Position numbers and translations under genes: made by a program. The notes beneath the pieces are model-generated. The model searched no databases. It was not told the origin of the DNA and saw nothing but the letters and a program-made list of their open reading frames with translations. DNA of 64,000 bases from Pantoea sp. BAV 3049 (GTDB lineage: Bacteria > Pseudomonadota > Gammaproteobacteria > Enterobacterales > Enterobacteriaceae): assembly GCF_009765445.1 (NCBI RefSeq), contig NZ_WHOY01000031.1, forward strand, positions 2,014,512-2,078,511. The letters run 5' to 3'. Shown here one piece after another: positions 21,205 to 30,418 of this stretch (the stretch's first letter is position 1; each line of letters begins with the position of its first letter).

Positions 21205-21313
21205 CTGTTTTTACCGGGAGATCGCTACCGCTAACTGGAATTGACATTTCCGGGTCGCATTTCAGTGTCAGTGAAGTAAAGTGGGAGGACGGTTAAACAT
21301 TAAGGATGAGCTC

Positions 21314-21976
21314 ATGTCAGTAAGCTGTGTATTTTTTGATTGTGACGGGACGCTGGTCGACAGCGAACTGCTCTGTACCCAGGCCTACGTCAATACGTTT
21401 GCGCTGTTTGGCGCAGAGCTGTCACTGCAGGAGATGTTCGAAAAGTACAAAGGCGTCAAGCTGTACGACATCATTGCGGAGGTTTGTGCTGAGCACGGCC
21501 TGAACGCCACTAAGGAAGAGCTGGAACCTGCTTATCGTAAGGAGGTAGCCCGCCTGTTTGACGAGCAGCTACAGCCGATTACCGGTGCGAAGGCGCTGCT
21601 GGAGAAAATCACCGTGCCAATGTGCGTGGTGTCGAACGGCACCGTCGGCAAAATGCAGCATTCTCTGGGGCTGACAGGGATGCTTCCCTGGTTTGAGGAG
21701 CGGTTGTACAGCGGCTATGACATTAACAGCTGGAAGCCCGACCCGCAGCTGATGTTTCACGCCGCTGAGGCAATGGGTGTGCCGGTTGAGCAGTGCATTC
21801 TGATTGATGATTCTGAAGCGGGTGCCAGAGCCGGGATTGCTGCCGGTATTCCGGTGTTTTACTTCTGCGCAGATGCGCACAACAAGCCGTTGGAACACCC
21901 TCTGGTGACCACCTTTACCGAGATGGGGCAGCTTCCCGCTCTTTGGCAGGCGCGGGGCTGGAATATTACACGCTGA
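21314..21976 (+). CDS. yieH: 6-phosphogluconate phosphatase, HAD superfamily
   Basis: 220 residues from the ATG at 21314, preceded by AAGGATGAG; an upstream in-frame start has no ribosome site. E. coli YieH (221 residues) hydrolyses 6-phosphogluconate and related sugar phosphates. Motif I VFFDCDGTLVDSE has the nucleophile Asp and acid/base Asp; motif II CVVSNGT near 105; the lysine in SWKPDPQLMFHAA near 140; motif IV ILIDDSEAGARAG near 165. Divergent to adeP, as in E. coli. Confidence 0.93.
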   Translation: MSVSCVFFDCDGTLVDSELLCTQAYVNTFALFGAELSLQEMFEKYKGVKLYDIIAEVCAEHGLNATKEELEPAYRKEVARLFDEQLQPITGAKALLEKITVPMCVVSNGTVGKMQHSLGLTGMLPWFEERLYSGYDINSWKPDPQLMFHAAEAMGVPVEQCILIDDSEAGARAGIAAGIPVFYFCADAHNKPLEHPLVTTFTEMGQLPALWQARGWNITR

Positions 21977-22009
21977 AACCCGCAGGGCGGCTAAACTCGC
22001 CCTTTACAG

Positions 22010-22052
22010 GATGATACTTGCTTACTATGACAGAGCTAAGCAAAGTATCATC
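22010..22052. repeat. Long imperfect hairpin after yieH
   Basis: ggatgatacttgctta pairs with taagcaaagtatcatcc, 16 bases with one bulge, around a 12-base loop. It follows yieH by about 30 bases. The absence of a T-run argues against an ordinary terminator; it could be a mobile palindromic unit or protect yieH mRNA. Confidence 0.55.
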
Positions 22053-22146
22053 CGGATCGATCAGAAGAAGTGTTACCTGTATGGCCGGTCAGATCTGTAA
22101 TCCAGGTGGCGGTTGTATCTTTATCCGGCCCATCCCATCACCAGCT

Positions 22147-23382
22147 TCAGCCAATCGCGCCCAGCGAATCCTCGTTCCCCTGCGTCTTCGGCAGCAGGAA
22201 CAGCGTGGCAACAATATCCAGCAGGTAAATCAGCGCCAGCAGGGTGATAGCCGCCACAAACGAGTAATTCGCGGCCAGCAGGCCAATCACCAGCGGGCCA
22301 AAACCTCCCACTCCCCGTCCAAGATTAAACAAGACGTTCTGCGCGGTTGCCCTTGCCTGTACCGGATAGGTATCCGAAATCAGCGCGCCGTAGCCGCCAA
22401 TCATGCCGTTAACAAACATCCCCATCACTGCGCCGGTAAAGAGCATCACTGTTGGATCGCGCAGCTGCGCATAAACCACCACCATAATTACCGCGCCAAA
22501 TTGATACAGCAGGAAGATTTTCCAGCGGGCAAAACGGTCGGCCAGCACGCCAAACAACCAGATGCCGAAGGTCATGCCGATCACCGTCACCGCCGTCCAC
22601 AGGCCGGATTTGGTCAGCGAGAAGCCAAAGTTAGAGGAGAGATAACTTGGCATCCAGATCATCAGGCCGTAATAACCAAAGTTCTGCACCGAGCAGAGAA
22701 TAAAAATACCCAGGCTGGCTTTGGCCGTCGCCGCGTCCTTAAACAGCAACCTGATCCGCGCAGTAAATGAAAGCCCCTGGTTCACATCCACATGGCGGGT
22801 GAACGCTTCCGGCTCGCCCATGCCACGGCGAATAGCAAAAGAGACCAGTGCAGGCAGCAGCCCGACCAGGAACATGCCACGCCAGCCAATATGCTGCAGC
22901 AGTAACGGGGTGATAAATGCTGCCAGCAGCACACCCAGTTGCCAGCCGATGCCGACCCAGGCTGAAGCGCGGTTACGCTTGTTGGCAGGCCAGGCTTCTG
23001 CAATCAGCGCCATGCCAATACCAAACTCGCCGCCCAACCCGACACCCGCCAGCGTGCGGTACGCCAGCAGATCCCAGTAGCCCTGCGCCACTGCGCACAG
23101 GCCGGTAAAGACTGAGAACATCAGAATGGTGAAGGTCAGCACACGAATGCGGCCCAGACGATCGCTGAGATGACCAAAGACCACACCGCCGATCACGGCA
23201 CCAATCAGCGTCCAGGTCACCAGCGATCCTGCCAGAGAAGAATTCAGCGCCAGCGAAACGCTGATTGCCGGCAGCATAAAGCCGAGAATAAGAAGATCGA
23301 AGCCGTCCATTGCATAACCGCTGATGGCCGCCAGCATCGCTTTGCCGGGCGTGGCGCCTTTTTTCGGCGTCTGAGTGGTCAT
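22147..23382 (-). CDS. MFS transporter, metabolite:proton symporter type
   Basis: 411 residues from ATG (complement of 23380-23382), preceded by AGGGA; a longer reading frame upstream lacks a ribosome site. About 12 membrane segments; the MFS motif A occurs as GHLSDRLGRIRVL near 80 and again in the second half as GVLADRFARWK. GVGLGGEFGIGMALIAEAWP near 125 is typical of the sugar/sialate/aromatic-acid symporter groups. Convergent with yieH and upstream of phoU; no operon partner gives a substrate clue. I do not recognise the specific member. Confidence 0.85.
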   Translation of the reverse strand: MTTQTPKKGATPGKAMLAAISGYAMDGFDLLILGFMLPAISVSLALNSSLAGSLVTWTLIGAVIGGVVFGHLSDRLGRIRVLTFTILMFSVFTGLCAVAQGYWDLLAYRTLAGVGLGGEFGIGMALIAEAWPANKRNRASAWVGIGWQLGVLLAAFITPLLLQHIGWRGMFLVGLLPALVSFAIRRGMGEPEAFTRHVDVNQGLSFTARIRLLFKDAATAKASLGIFILCSVQNFGYYGLMIWMPSYLSSNFGFSLTKSGLWTAVTVIGMTFGIWLFGVLADRFARWKIFLLYQFGAVIMVVVYAQLRDPTVMLFTGAVMGMFVNGMIGGYGALISDTYPVQARATAQNVLFNLGRGVGGFGPLVIGLLAANYSFVAAITLLALIYLLDIVATLFLLPKTQGNEDSLGAIG

Positions 23383-23514
23383 AAGAAATCCCTGCCAGAA
23401 ATAAAAGTGCGGCAAGTATATGTTTCAGAACTTTAACAGGCCATAAAATAGTGATGTCGGATCGGCGAAAGCGCGAGAGCAGCAGCAGACCAGGCGAAGC
23501 TGGCCTGCCGGGGA

Positions 23515-24252
23515 TCAGGCTGGAGGGTTGTCGATACCGTCGTCACCGGTCAGCAGCTTGTCCAGCTGATCGCCGCCAACGTGACGGAAGTCCTGCCCCT
23601 TCACGAAGTAGAAGATGATTTCGCAGATATTCTGGCAGCGGTCACCGATACGCTCGATGGCACGCGCGCAGAACAGCGCGGTCAGTACGCTCGGGATGGT
23701 CCGCGGGTCTTCCATCATATAAGTCATCAACTGACGCACGATGCCCTCATACTCCTGGTCAACCTTCTTGTCTTCCCGGTAGATCTCAACCGCAGCAGTC
23801 AGGTCCATACGCGCAAACGCATCCAGCACGTCATGCAGCATCTGGATAGTGTGGTAGCCCAGAGACTCCAGGTTCACCAGCAGTTGCTGATGCTGCTGAC
23901 CAAATTTCTCCAGCGCGGTGCGGCTGATCTTCTCAGCCACGTCGCCAATACGTTCCAGTTCAGAGATGGTCTTGATGATTGCCATCACCAGGCGCAGGTC
24001 GCTGGCGGTAGGCTGGCGTTTGGCGATGATGCGCACGCAGGCTTCATCAATCGACACTTCCATCATGTTGACCTTCTGATCGCCGTCAATCACCCGCTGC
24101 GCCAGCTCGCCGTCCTGGTTATGCATCGCAATAATGGCGTCTGTCAGCTGCTGCTCCACCAGGCCGCCCATGGTCAGCACCTGGGTACGAATATGCTCCA
24201 GCTCGGCGTTGAACTGCCCGGAGATATGTTTATTCAGATTCAGGTTATCCAT
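23515..24252 (-). CDS. phoU: Phosphate signalling regulator PhoU
   Basis: 245 residues (E. coli 241). PhoU is a cytoplasmic negative regulator linking the PstSCAB transporter to PhoR so that the Pho regulon stays off in high phosphate. Two three-helix PhoU repeats are visible, each with the conserved metal-site pattern: [15 protein letters not shown] near 95-110 and [16 protein letters not shown] near 195-210. It is the last gene of the pst operon, 17 bases after pstB. The C-terminal tail is slightly longer than in E. coli. Confidence 0.96.
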   Translation of the reverse strand: MDNLNLNKHISGQFNAELEHIRTQVLTMGGLVEQQLTDAIIAMHNQDGELAQRVIDGDQKVNMMEVSIDEACVRIIAKRQPTASDLRLVMAIIKTISELERIGDVAEKISRTALEKFGQQHQQLLVNLESLGYHTIQMLHDVLDAFARMDLTAAVEIYREDKKVDQEYEGIVRQLMTYMMEDPRTIPSVLTALFCARAIERIGDRCQNICEIIFYFVKGQDFRHVGGDQLDKLLTGDDGIDNPPA

Positions 24253-24269
24253 CGTATTCTCCAGTCAAA

Positions 24270-25052
<783 letters not shown>

Positions 25053-25083
25053 TTATTTGCGCCGCCGCGGCCGCGCTTCTGAA

Positions 25084-25971
25084 TTAATGTTTGCTACGAG
25101 CAAAAATCACGCGCGCCAGAATATTCAGCAGCAGCACGCAGACGGTAATCAGCAGCACGCCCGCCCAGGCCAGGCTTTGCCATTCGGCAAACGGGCTCAT
25201 GGCGAATTTGAAGATGGTCACTGGCAGGTTAGCCAGTGGCTGCATCATATCGGTGCTCCAGAACTGGTTCGACAACGAGGTGAACAGCAGCGGAGCCGTT
25301 TCCCCGGCAATACGCGCCACCGCCAGCAGCACACCGGTCAGGATACCGGAGACCGAGGCTTTCAGGGTGATCGCTGAAATCATCTTCCACTTCGGCGTTC
25401 CCAGCGCATAAGCCGCTTCACGCAGGCTGTCCGGCACCAGTTTGAGCATGTTCTCAGTGGTGCGGATCACGATAGGAATTTGCAGCAACGCCAGCGCAAC
25501 CACTCCGGCCAGACCAGAGAAGTGCTGCATCTGTGCCACCACCAGCGTGTAAACAAACAGTCCCACCACGATAGAGGGCGCAGAGAGCAGGATATCGTTG
25601 ATAAAACGAATCACCTCAGCCAGCCAGGATTTACGGCCGTACTCCGCCAGATAGATCCCCGCCATAATGCCCAGCGGCGTACCGACTACCGTTGACCAGA
25701 GGATCAACAGACCACTACCGGCAATGGCGTTTGCCAGACCACCGCCTGCGGTATTAGGGGGGGGAGTATTTTCGGTGAACAGTGACAGGCTCATGCCGTC
25801 AAAGCCACGGGTGACGGTTGCCCAGAGGATCCAAACCAGCCAGAAAAGACCAAAAGCCATGGTCAACAGCGAAAGGGTCAGGGCAATCCGGTTTTTAAAC
25901 CGACGCCACGCCTGCATTTTGCGGCGTGAGGCTTCCAGTTCGGCGCGAGCCTGCATTTCCATGGTGGTCAT
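25084..25971 (-). CDS. pstA: Phosphate ABC transporter permease PstA
   Basis: 295 residues (E. coli 296). Inner-membrane subunit with six predicted segments. The EAA-type coupling helix is visible as [20 protein letters not shown] near 205-225, which contacts PstB. The start overlaps the stop of pstC by four bases, suggesting coupled translation. N-terminal cytoplasmic tail of about 30 residues is rich in Arg and Lys. Confidence 0.96.
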   Translation of the reverse strand: MTTMEMQARAELEASRRKMQAWRRFKNRIALTLSLLTMAFGLFWLVWILWATVTRGFDGMSLSLFTENTPPPNTAGGGLANAIAGSGLLILWSTVVGTPLGIMAGIYLAEYGRKSWLAEVIRFINDILLSAPSIVVGLFVYTLVVAQMQHFSGLAGVVALALLQIPIVIRTTENMLKLVPDSLREAAYALGTPKWKMISAITLKASVSGILTGVLLAVARIAGETAPLLFTSLSNQFWSTDMMQPLANLPVTIFKFAMSPFAEWQSLAWAGVLLITVCVLLLNILARVIFARSKH

Positions 25972-26930
25972 GAGCGCGCTCCTTCACTTTTCGCCAGTCG
26001 CAGGATCATCAGCTTGGAACAGGCCAGCACGATAAAGGTGATCACGAACAGGATCAGGCCCAACTCCATCAACGCGGCAGTATGAACACCGGATTCCGCT
26101 TCGGCGAATTCGTTGGCCAGCGCGGAGGTAATACTGTTGCCCGGCATAAACAGCGAAGCGCTGTCGAGCTGGTAGGTGTTACCGATGATAAAGGTCACCG
26201 CCATGGTTTCCCCGAGAGCGCGACCGAGGCCCAGCATCACGCCACCAATCACCCCGTTTTTAGTGAACGGCAACACGATGCGCCAGATCACTTCCCAGGT
26301 GGTACAACCGATGCCGTAAGCGGACTCTTTCATCATCACCGGCGTCTGTTCGAAAACATCACGCATCACTGAGGCGATGTAAGGAATGATCATAATCGCC
26401 AGGATAATCCCGGCAGCGAGGATCCCGATACCAAACGCCGGGCCAGAGAACAGCGCGCCAACGATTGGAATGTTCGACATCAGGTCGCCCAGCGGGGTCT
26501 GGAAATAAGTCGCGAACAGTGGAGCGAAGATAAACAGGCCCCACATGCCGTAGACGATGCTGGGAATGGCCGCCAGCAACTCAATCGCCACGCCAAGAGG
26601 GCGCTTAAGCCAGTTTGGCGCCAGTTCCGTCAGGAACAGAGCGATGCCGAAACTGACCGGTACGGCGATAATCAGCGCAATGATGGAAGTGACGATCGTT
26701 CCGTAAATCGGAACCAGCGCACCAAATTGTTCATTGGGAGCGTCCCAGGTCTTGGTCCACAGGAAGGAGAAGCCAAACTTCTGAATGCTGGGCCAGGAGG
26801 AGAAAATGAGCGAAACAATAATGCCACCAAGCAGCAACAGCACAATCAGCGCAGCCAGTTTGACCAGCGCACCGAAAATGATGTCACCCTGCTTACCGGG
26901 GGCTTTAAATGTCGGCTTGGTTGGAGCCAT
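25968..26930 (-). CDS. pstC: Phosphate ABC transporter permease PstC
   Basis: 320 residues (E. coli 319). Partner of PstA in the membrane channel, with six predicted segments. The coupling motif [20 protein letters not shown] is near 205-224. Conserved [18 protein letters not shown] and the start [19 protein letters not shown] follow the enterobacterial family. An 82-base spacer with a GC hairpin separates it from pstS. Confidence 0.96.
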   Translation of the reverse strand: MAPTKPTFKAPGKQGDIIFGALVKLAALIVLLLLGGIIVSLIFSSWPSIQKFGFSFLWTKTWDAPNEQFGALVPIYGTIVTSIIALIIAVPVSFGIALFLTELAPNWLKRPLGVAIELLAAIPSIVYGMWGLFIFAPLFATYFQTPLGDLMSNIPIVGALFSGPAFGIGILAAGIILAIMIIPYIASVMRDVFEQTPVMMKESAYGIGCTTWEVIWRIVLPFTKNGVIGGVMLGLGRALGETMAVTFIIGNTYQLDSASLFMPGNSITSALANEFAEAESGVHTAALMELGLILFVITFIVLACSKLMILRLAKSEGARS

Positions 26931-26955
26931 AGAATTCTCGATGTTGAAAGTGTAA

Positions 26956-26975
26956 GGGCGGCATCTCTGCCGCCC
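26956..26975 (-). terminator. Hairpin between pstS and pstC
   Basis: gggcggca and tgccgccc pair around tctc in the pstS-pstC spacer. Without a T-run it more likely blocks 3' decay or partly attenuates transcription, so that the abundant binding protein is made in excess over the membrane subunits. Confidence 0.55.
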
Positions 26976-27012
26976 GAAAGCAAGGATCGGATAATCCGGC
27001 CCCTACATCAGC

Positions 27013-28053
27013 TTAGTACAGAGCTTTACCTGAGCTGTCTTTCACGTTGGTTTTCCAGGCGGCACGGATCTGCTCAACCACGGAATCTGGCAGGGAAGCG
27101 TAGTCCAGGCTGTTAGTGGTTTTGCCACCATTTTTGTAAGCCCAGTCAAAGAACTTCAGAACTGCTGCGCCCTTCTCGGCATTAGCCTGCTCTTTCTGCA
27201 CCAGAATGAAGGTGGTGGAAGAGATTGGCCATGCATCAGCACCTTTCTGGAAAGTCAGGTCCTGAGCAAAAGATTCACTCCAGTTTGCGCCTTTCGCCGC
27301 GTTGCTGAAGCTCTTCTCGCTTGGCTCTACGGCTTTACCATCAGCATCCACCAGCTTGGTGTAAGCCAGGCTGTTCTGCTTGGCGTAAGCGTATTCTACG
27401 TAACCAATTGAACCAGGCAGACGCTGAACGAAAGCGGCCACGCCGTCGTTACCCTTCCCGCCCAGACCGGTTGGCCAGTTAACGGTGTTACCCACGCCAA
27501 TTTTGCTCTTCCAGTCGCTGTTCACTTTTGCCAGGTAGCTGGTGAACACGAAAGAGGTGCCAGAACCGTCAGCACGGCGAACCACGTTGATGTTGCTGTC
27601 AGGCAGCTTCACGCCCGGGTTCAGCTTGGTGATTGCCGGGTCGTTCCATTTTTTGATGTTGCCCAGGTAGATGTCACCAACGGTTTTACCGTCCAGAATC
27701 AGCTGGCCAGATTTGATGCCTGGAATGTTAACAGCCAGTACCACGCCACCGATCACGGTAGGGAACTGGAACAGGCCGTTTTTCTGCAAATCTTCATCTT
27801 TCAGCGGCGCATCTGACGCACCAAAGTCGACGGTTTTAGCGATAATCTGCTTAACGCCGCCGGAAGAACCGATACCCTGATAGTTAACCTGTGCTCCGGT
27901 AGCCGTGTTGTACTCTGCCGCCCACTTGTTATAAACAGGAGCCGGGAAGGTACCGCCTGCGCCAGTCAGGTTAGTGGCCGCGAACGCGGAAACAGCGGTC
28001 AGAGAAAGGGCTACAGCTACACATTGAGTCACGGTTTTTTGCATCAGTGTCAT
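27013..28053 (-). CDS. pstS: Periplasmic phosphate-binding protein PstS
   Basis: 346 residues, the E. coli length. The signal peptide (about 1-25, ending AVSAFA) directs export; the mature protein begins [19 protein letters not shown]. Phosphate-contact residues are in [23 protein letters not shown] and [17 protein letters not shown], arranged as in the E. coli protein. The ATG follows a strong GGAGGG site. It is the first gene of pstSCAB-phoU and lies downstream of two Pho boxes. Confidence 0.97.
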   Translation of the reverse strand: MTLMQKTVTQCVAVALSLTAVSAFAATNLTGAGGTFPAPVYNKWAAEYNTATGAQVNYQGIGSSGGVKQIIAKTVDFGASDAPLKDEDLQKNGLFQFPTVIGGVVLAVNIPGIKSGQLILDGKTVGDIYLGNIKKWNDPAITKLNPGVKLPDSNINVVRRADGSGTSFVFTSYLAKVNSDWKSKIGVGNTVNWPTGLGGKGNDGVAAFVQRLPGSIGYVEYAYAKQNSLAYTKLVDADGKAVEPSEKSFSNAAKGANWSESFAQDLTFQKGADAWPISSTTFILVQKEQANAEKGAAVLKFFDWAYKNGGKTTNSLDYASLPDSVVEQIRAAWKTNVKDSSGKALY

Positions 28054-28128
28054 GTTCCCTCCAGGGGATTAAAGTCAGGCTTTATGCCGTTTTTGTATGA
28101 ATAATGATTGCTGCTGGAGGCAAAATAG

Positions 28129-28178
28129 GACAGTTTAGTGACAGTAAAATGTACGAAATATGACAGTTTTATGACATA
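28129..28178 (-). promoter_or_regulatory. Tandem Pho boxes of the pst operon
   Basis: On the minus strand, TATGTCATAAAACTGTCATA (28159-28178) and TACTGTCACTAAACTGTC (28129-28146) fit the PhoB direct-repeat box CTGTCATA-A/T-A-CTGTCA. A TATTTT -10 follows about ten bases after the proximal box. The layout mirrors E. coli pstS. The boxes are intact although IS debris begins only 13 bases beyond the distal one. Confidence 0.92.
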
Positions 28179-28190
28179 AGCGGCAGTTTA

Positions 28191-28492
28191 AAGTCACCAA
28201 CTGGCGCAACTACAACAAAGCCCTCATCAACCGCGGCTCCGTCACTTTCTGGCTTGATGACGAGGCTATTCAGGCCTGGTATGAGCCCACCATACACACA
28301 TCGCGAGGACGGCCTCAGCACTATTCTCCTGACGTTGCGTGACTACGATGGTCAGGTTGCAGAGGCTCTGGCCATGGTGCTTGCGCTGAACAAAATGACG
28401 AAGGCTGGCATGCCAGAAAGCGTGCGTATTATCTGACAACTGCAACCGGTTACGAAGATGCTGGCCCCAAATCTGATTTATTCAACAAAGCC
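28191..28492 (+). mobile_element. IS903-like (IS5 family) remnant, internally deleted
   Basis: 28193-28318 encodes VTNWRNYNKALINRGSVTFW followed by LDDEAIQAWYEPTIHTSRGR, the N-terminus of an IS903-type transposase without its first residues. 28329-28436 then encodes LTLRDYDGQVAEALAMVLAL followed by NKMTKAGMPESVRII and a stop, the C-terminus of the same protein in another frame. About two thirds of the transposase is missing. The right terminal repeat, gatttattcaacaaagcc (28475-28492), is the complement of the IS903 end GGCTTTGTTGAATAAATC. No left terminal repeat is seen. Confidence 0.85.
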
Positions 28493-28613
28493 CCTTTAGC
28501 CAGTTCAGCCGCAAGGGCTCTAAGTTTCTTTTCGTCCATAAATTGCCTGTCTCCTTTATCTGAGTGAAGATATCAAAAACAGGCAGATACATAATTTAAA
28601 TTACAGGCTCCCT
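28493..28613 (-). mobile_element. IS256-family remnant: transposase start and left end
   Basis: An ATG (complement of 28537-28539) behind a strong AAGGAGA site starts MDEKKLRALAAELAKG, which matches the beginning of IS256-family transposases such as those of ISEc39-type elements. The reading frame is cut after 16 codons exactly where the IS903-like terminal repeat begins. The stretch beyond the start up to about 28613 (gggagcctgtaatttaaa on the minus strand) probably holds the left terminal repeat. The IS903-like element evidently inserted into, or recombined with, this one. Confidence 0.7.
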
Positions 28614-28626
28614 TTGCAATAATGCC

Positions 28627-29523
28627 TTATAAACTCAATGGGATTGGATGATTACCATCGTCAATGACAAATTGATCATCGCAATCAAAAAACCTGATGA
28701 CTTCTTTTGAAGTCTTATCTCTCACGATAATACTTGCGTTTGTGTAAAAGCCTACATCCAGTATTTGAGTCGACGATATTGCATTGCCAATATTTGAATT
28801 AGCCATCACACGAGTAATCGGTAAGAACCAGAAATGATGTTCCTTATATCGGGGGTAATAATTCAGAGCACATTGTCCGGAAAGCGATCCGGAATAAACA
28901 ACTTCCGTCCTCATCGTGCCTCGGGTTGCGACAAGTTCTGCGGTAACTGCTTGCCCTGGCGCAAGGGTAACTTCTACACCAGATGAGGATCCCAGCACAA
29001 CACTGGTCGACCTTTCTCCACCGATCCCCCATGACTGTTCATACGAAATAGATGCGGTGGCCGTGCCTCCTGTACCCAAAAAACCGACCGAAATCTCAAC
29101 ACCTGCACTGACAGATAACGTACCCCCGGTTGACCAGTTACTAGACACGGTGTTTTCAACGCTCTGTGAAATACCTGTATTAAATGTGGCAGGGACTGAA
29201 CTGTGATTAACGAAATCCTGGGTCATCACAATAACAGGTGAAGTATTTTGGCTCAGAATCCGGGCGCTCACAGGACGCAGAGTTCTTGAAACCTCTGTCC
29301 CTCCATAGGGGCCGTATAAACCTCCCCATTGAGTTGTTTCCCGCAGGAAGGCGTCATTCGGTTCACGCCCGAAATCTCTTTCTACCGCACGTTTTAGTTG
29401 GCTGTCATTTAATCTAAACGTATTTCTTTCTGTATTACTGATTAAAGCAACATCATTACCGAATGCACTGGCACTGCATTGCGATGAATTAGCCGAAGAC
29501 ATAATATTTACTTTCATAGACAT
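28627..29523 (-). CDS. Aerolysin-superfamily (FEYP/Spherulin-2A-like) putative pore-forming protein
   Basis: 298 residues from an ATG with AAGGAG eight bases upstream. I recognise the pattern of follicular epithelium yolk protein/Spherulin-2A-type members of the aerolysin-like beta-pore-forming superfamily: VNHSSVPATFNTGISQSVEN (about 106-125), then a Ser/Thr/Gly-rich alternating stretch to YEQSWG (119-166) resembling the membrane-inserting hairpin, then SSGVEVTLAPGQAVTAELVA (180-199) and YKEHHFWFLPITRVMANSN (226-244). There is no signal peptide or membrane anchor, so release would need lysis or another route. The gene is visibly more AT-rich than its neighbours and is bounded by IS fragments on both sides, which suggests horizontal acquisition. 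Toxic activity is inferred only. Confidence 0.7.
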   Translation of the reverse strand: MSMKVNIMSSANSSQCSASAFGNDVALISNTERNTFRLNDSQLKRAVERDFGREPNDAFLRETTQWGGLYGPYGGTEVSRTLRPVSARILSQNTSPVIVMTQDFVNHSSVPATFNTGISQSVENTVSSNWSTGGTLSVSAGVEISVGFLGTGGTATASISYEQSWGIGGERSTSVVLGSSSGVEVTLAPGQAVTAELVATRGTMRTEVVYSGSLSGQCALNYYPRYKEHHFWFLPITRVMANSNIGNAISSTQILDVGFYTNASIIVRDKTSKEVIRFFDCDDQFVIDDGNHPIPLSL

Positions 29524-29746
29524 TGTATTAACTCCTTATGTAAATAAAAAACAGAAAATAAAATAACATCCACTTATCAATCTCATTGTTATATATTTCT
29601 GCGCTGACCTTTATTATTTACATTTAGATCCATCAGGCAATCTCAAAAATAGCTATCTGTGTTCCAAAACATAGCAAGTAATATGGAGTTGTCACGTTAA
29701 TCTTGCGCCAGTTGCCTGTACTTCATTTTTTGGCTAGATTCGGCTA

Positions 29747-29947
29747 ATGCAAACATTACCGATCAGCTTCAAACGCCATCGATTTCCACCTCAGCTCATT
29801 TCTCACGCTGTCTGGCTTTATCTGCGCTTCAACCTGAGCTTCCGGGAAGTCGCAGAGATGCTACTGGAGCGCGGGATCGACGTTTCCTATGAGACGGTCC
29901 GCCGTTGGGTTAAAAAGTTTGGCTCTCAAATCGCCAGCAATTTGCGT
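29747..29947 (+). mobile_element. IS6-type transposase N-terminal fragment
   Basis: 67 codons starting MQTLPISFKRHRFPPQLISH and continuing AVWLYLRFNLSFREVAEMLL, ERGIDVSYETVRRWVKKFGS, QIASNLR. This is the helix-turn-helix N-terminus of an IS6-family (DDE_Tnp_IS240-type) transposase. The frame is broken exactly at 29948 by the terminal repeat of the next element. The original catalytic domain is absent. No clear terminal repeat was found to the left; sequence upstream to 29524 is AT-rich and holds only the toxin-like gene's 5' region. Confidence 0.75.
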
Positions 29948-30265
29948 GGTTCTGTCGCATTAAGGCGGCGTCAGGTAACATGTTATTTTTAACGTTGTCT
30001 GACCATGTCTCTGACCCGAAAAGCCTTTAAACGCCTGCATTATCCCACCGATATTATTACTCAGTGTGTCCGCTGGTATCTGGCCTATTCCCTGAGCCTG
30101 CGCAGCCTGGACGGGATGCCACTGCGGCCCTGCACTTCTTTCGTAAGGCCATCCGACATCCGGACGGTGACGGACTGTCCCCTGCAGAGCAATTATATCT
30201 GCTGGCTGCCTTAAAAACAGGCAATGCACTTTTTGCCAGCCTGCTGCCGTTAATGCGACAGAACC
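29948..30265 (+). mobile_element. Miniature IS6-family element with both terminal repeats
   Basis: A perfect 16-base inverted repeat, ggttctgtcgcattaa, bounds 29948-29963 and 30250-30265 (complement). Inside, 30005-30115 encodes MSLTRKAFKRLHYPTDIITQ followed by CVRWYLAYSLSLRSLDGM, an IS6 transposase N-terminus; another frame then gives DATAALHFFRKAIRHPDG, which matches the central part, and SPAEQLYLLAA as probable C-terminus. About 500 bases of the catalytic gene are missing, so the element is 318 bases long and non-autonomous. The flanking eight bases (atttgcgt and acattttt) do not match, so no target duplication remains. Confidence 0.85.
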
Positions 30266-30325
30266 ACATTTTTACACACACGATCATCTATAACCGCGCC
30301 ATCAAAGGGAGGGTGCTTGGTGAAA

Positions 30326-30375
30326 TTCATGGTCAGGAGCTCTCATAAGATGCGATTCAGTCTCCTGACCATGAA
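30326..30375. repeat. Perfect 14-base inverted repeat at the island-glmS boundary
   Basis: ttcatggtcaggag (30326-30339) and its exact complement (30362-30375) flank a 22-base loop. It lies between the mobile-element debris and the glmS terminator. It could be the edge of a vanished element or a second termination structure. Confidence 0.6.
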
Positions 30376-30376
30376 C

Positions 30377-30404
30377 AAAATAAGGGCAATGAAGATTAGC
30401 CCTT
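30377..30404 (-). terminator. Probable glmS terminator
   Basis: Reading leftward, aagggc pairs with gccctt, followed by a short T-rich run (attttg). It begins 14 bases after the glmS stop codon. In E. coli the equivalent terminator contains the Tn7 insertion point. Confidence 0.6.
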
Positions 30405-30418
30405 GTGCCTGCGAGTTT

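Noticed and set aside
22018..22770. 250-codon rightward open frame over the MFS transporter
   Set aside because: Antisense shadow of a clear membrane protein; Gln/His/Arg-rich composition is typical of antisense frames.
28500..28613. CRISPR-like or antitoxin gene next to the aerolysin-like gene
   Set aside because: The stretch reads as an IS256-type transposase start and end; no repeats or small protein partner.
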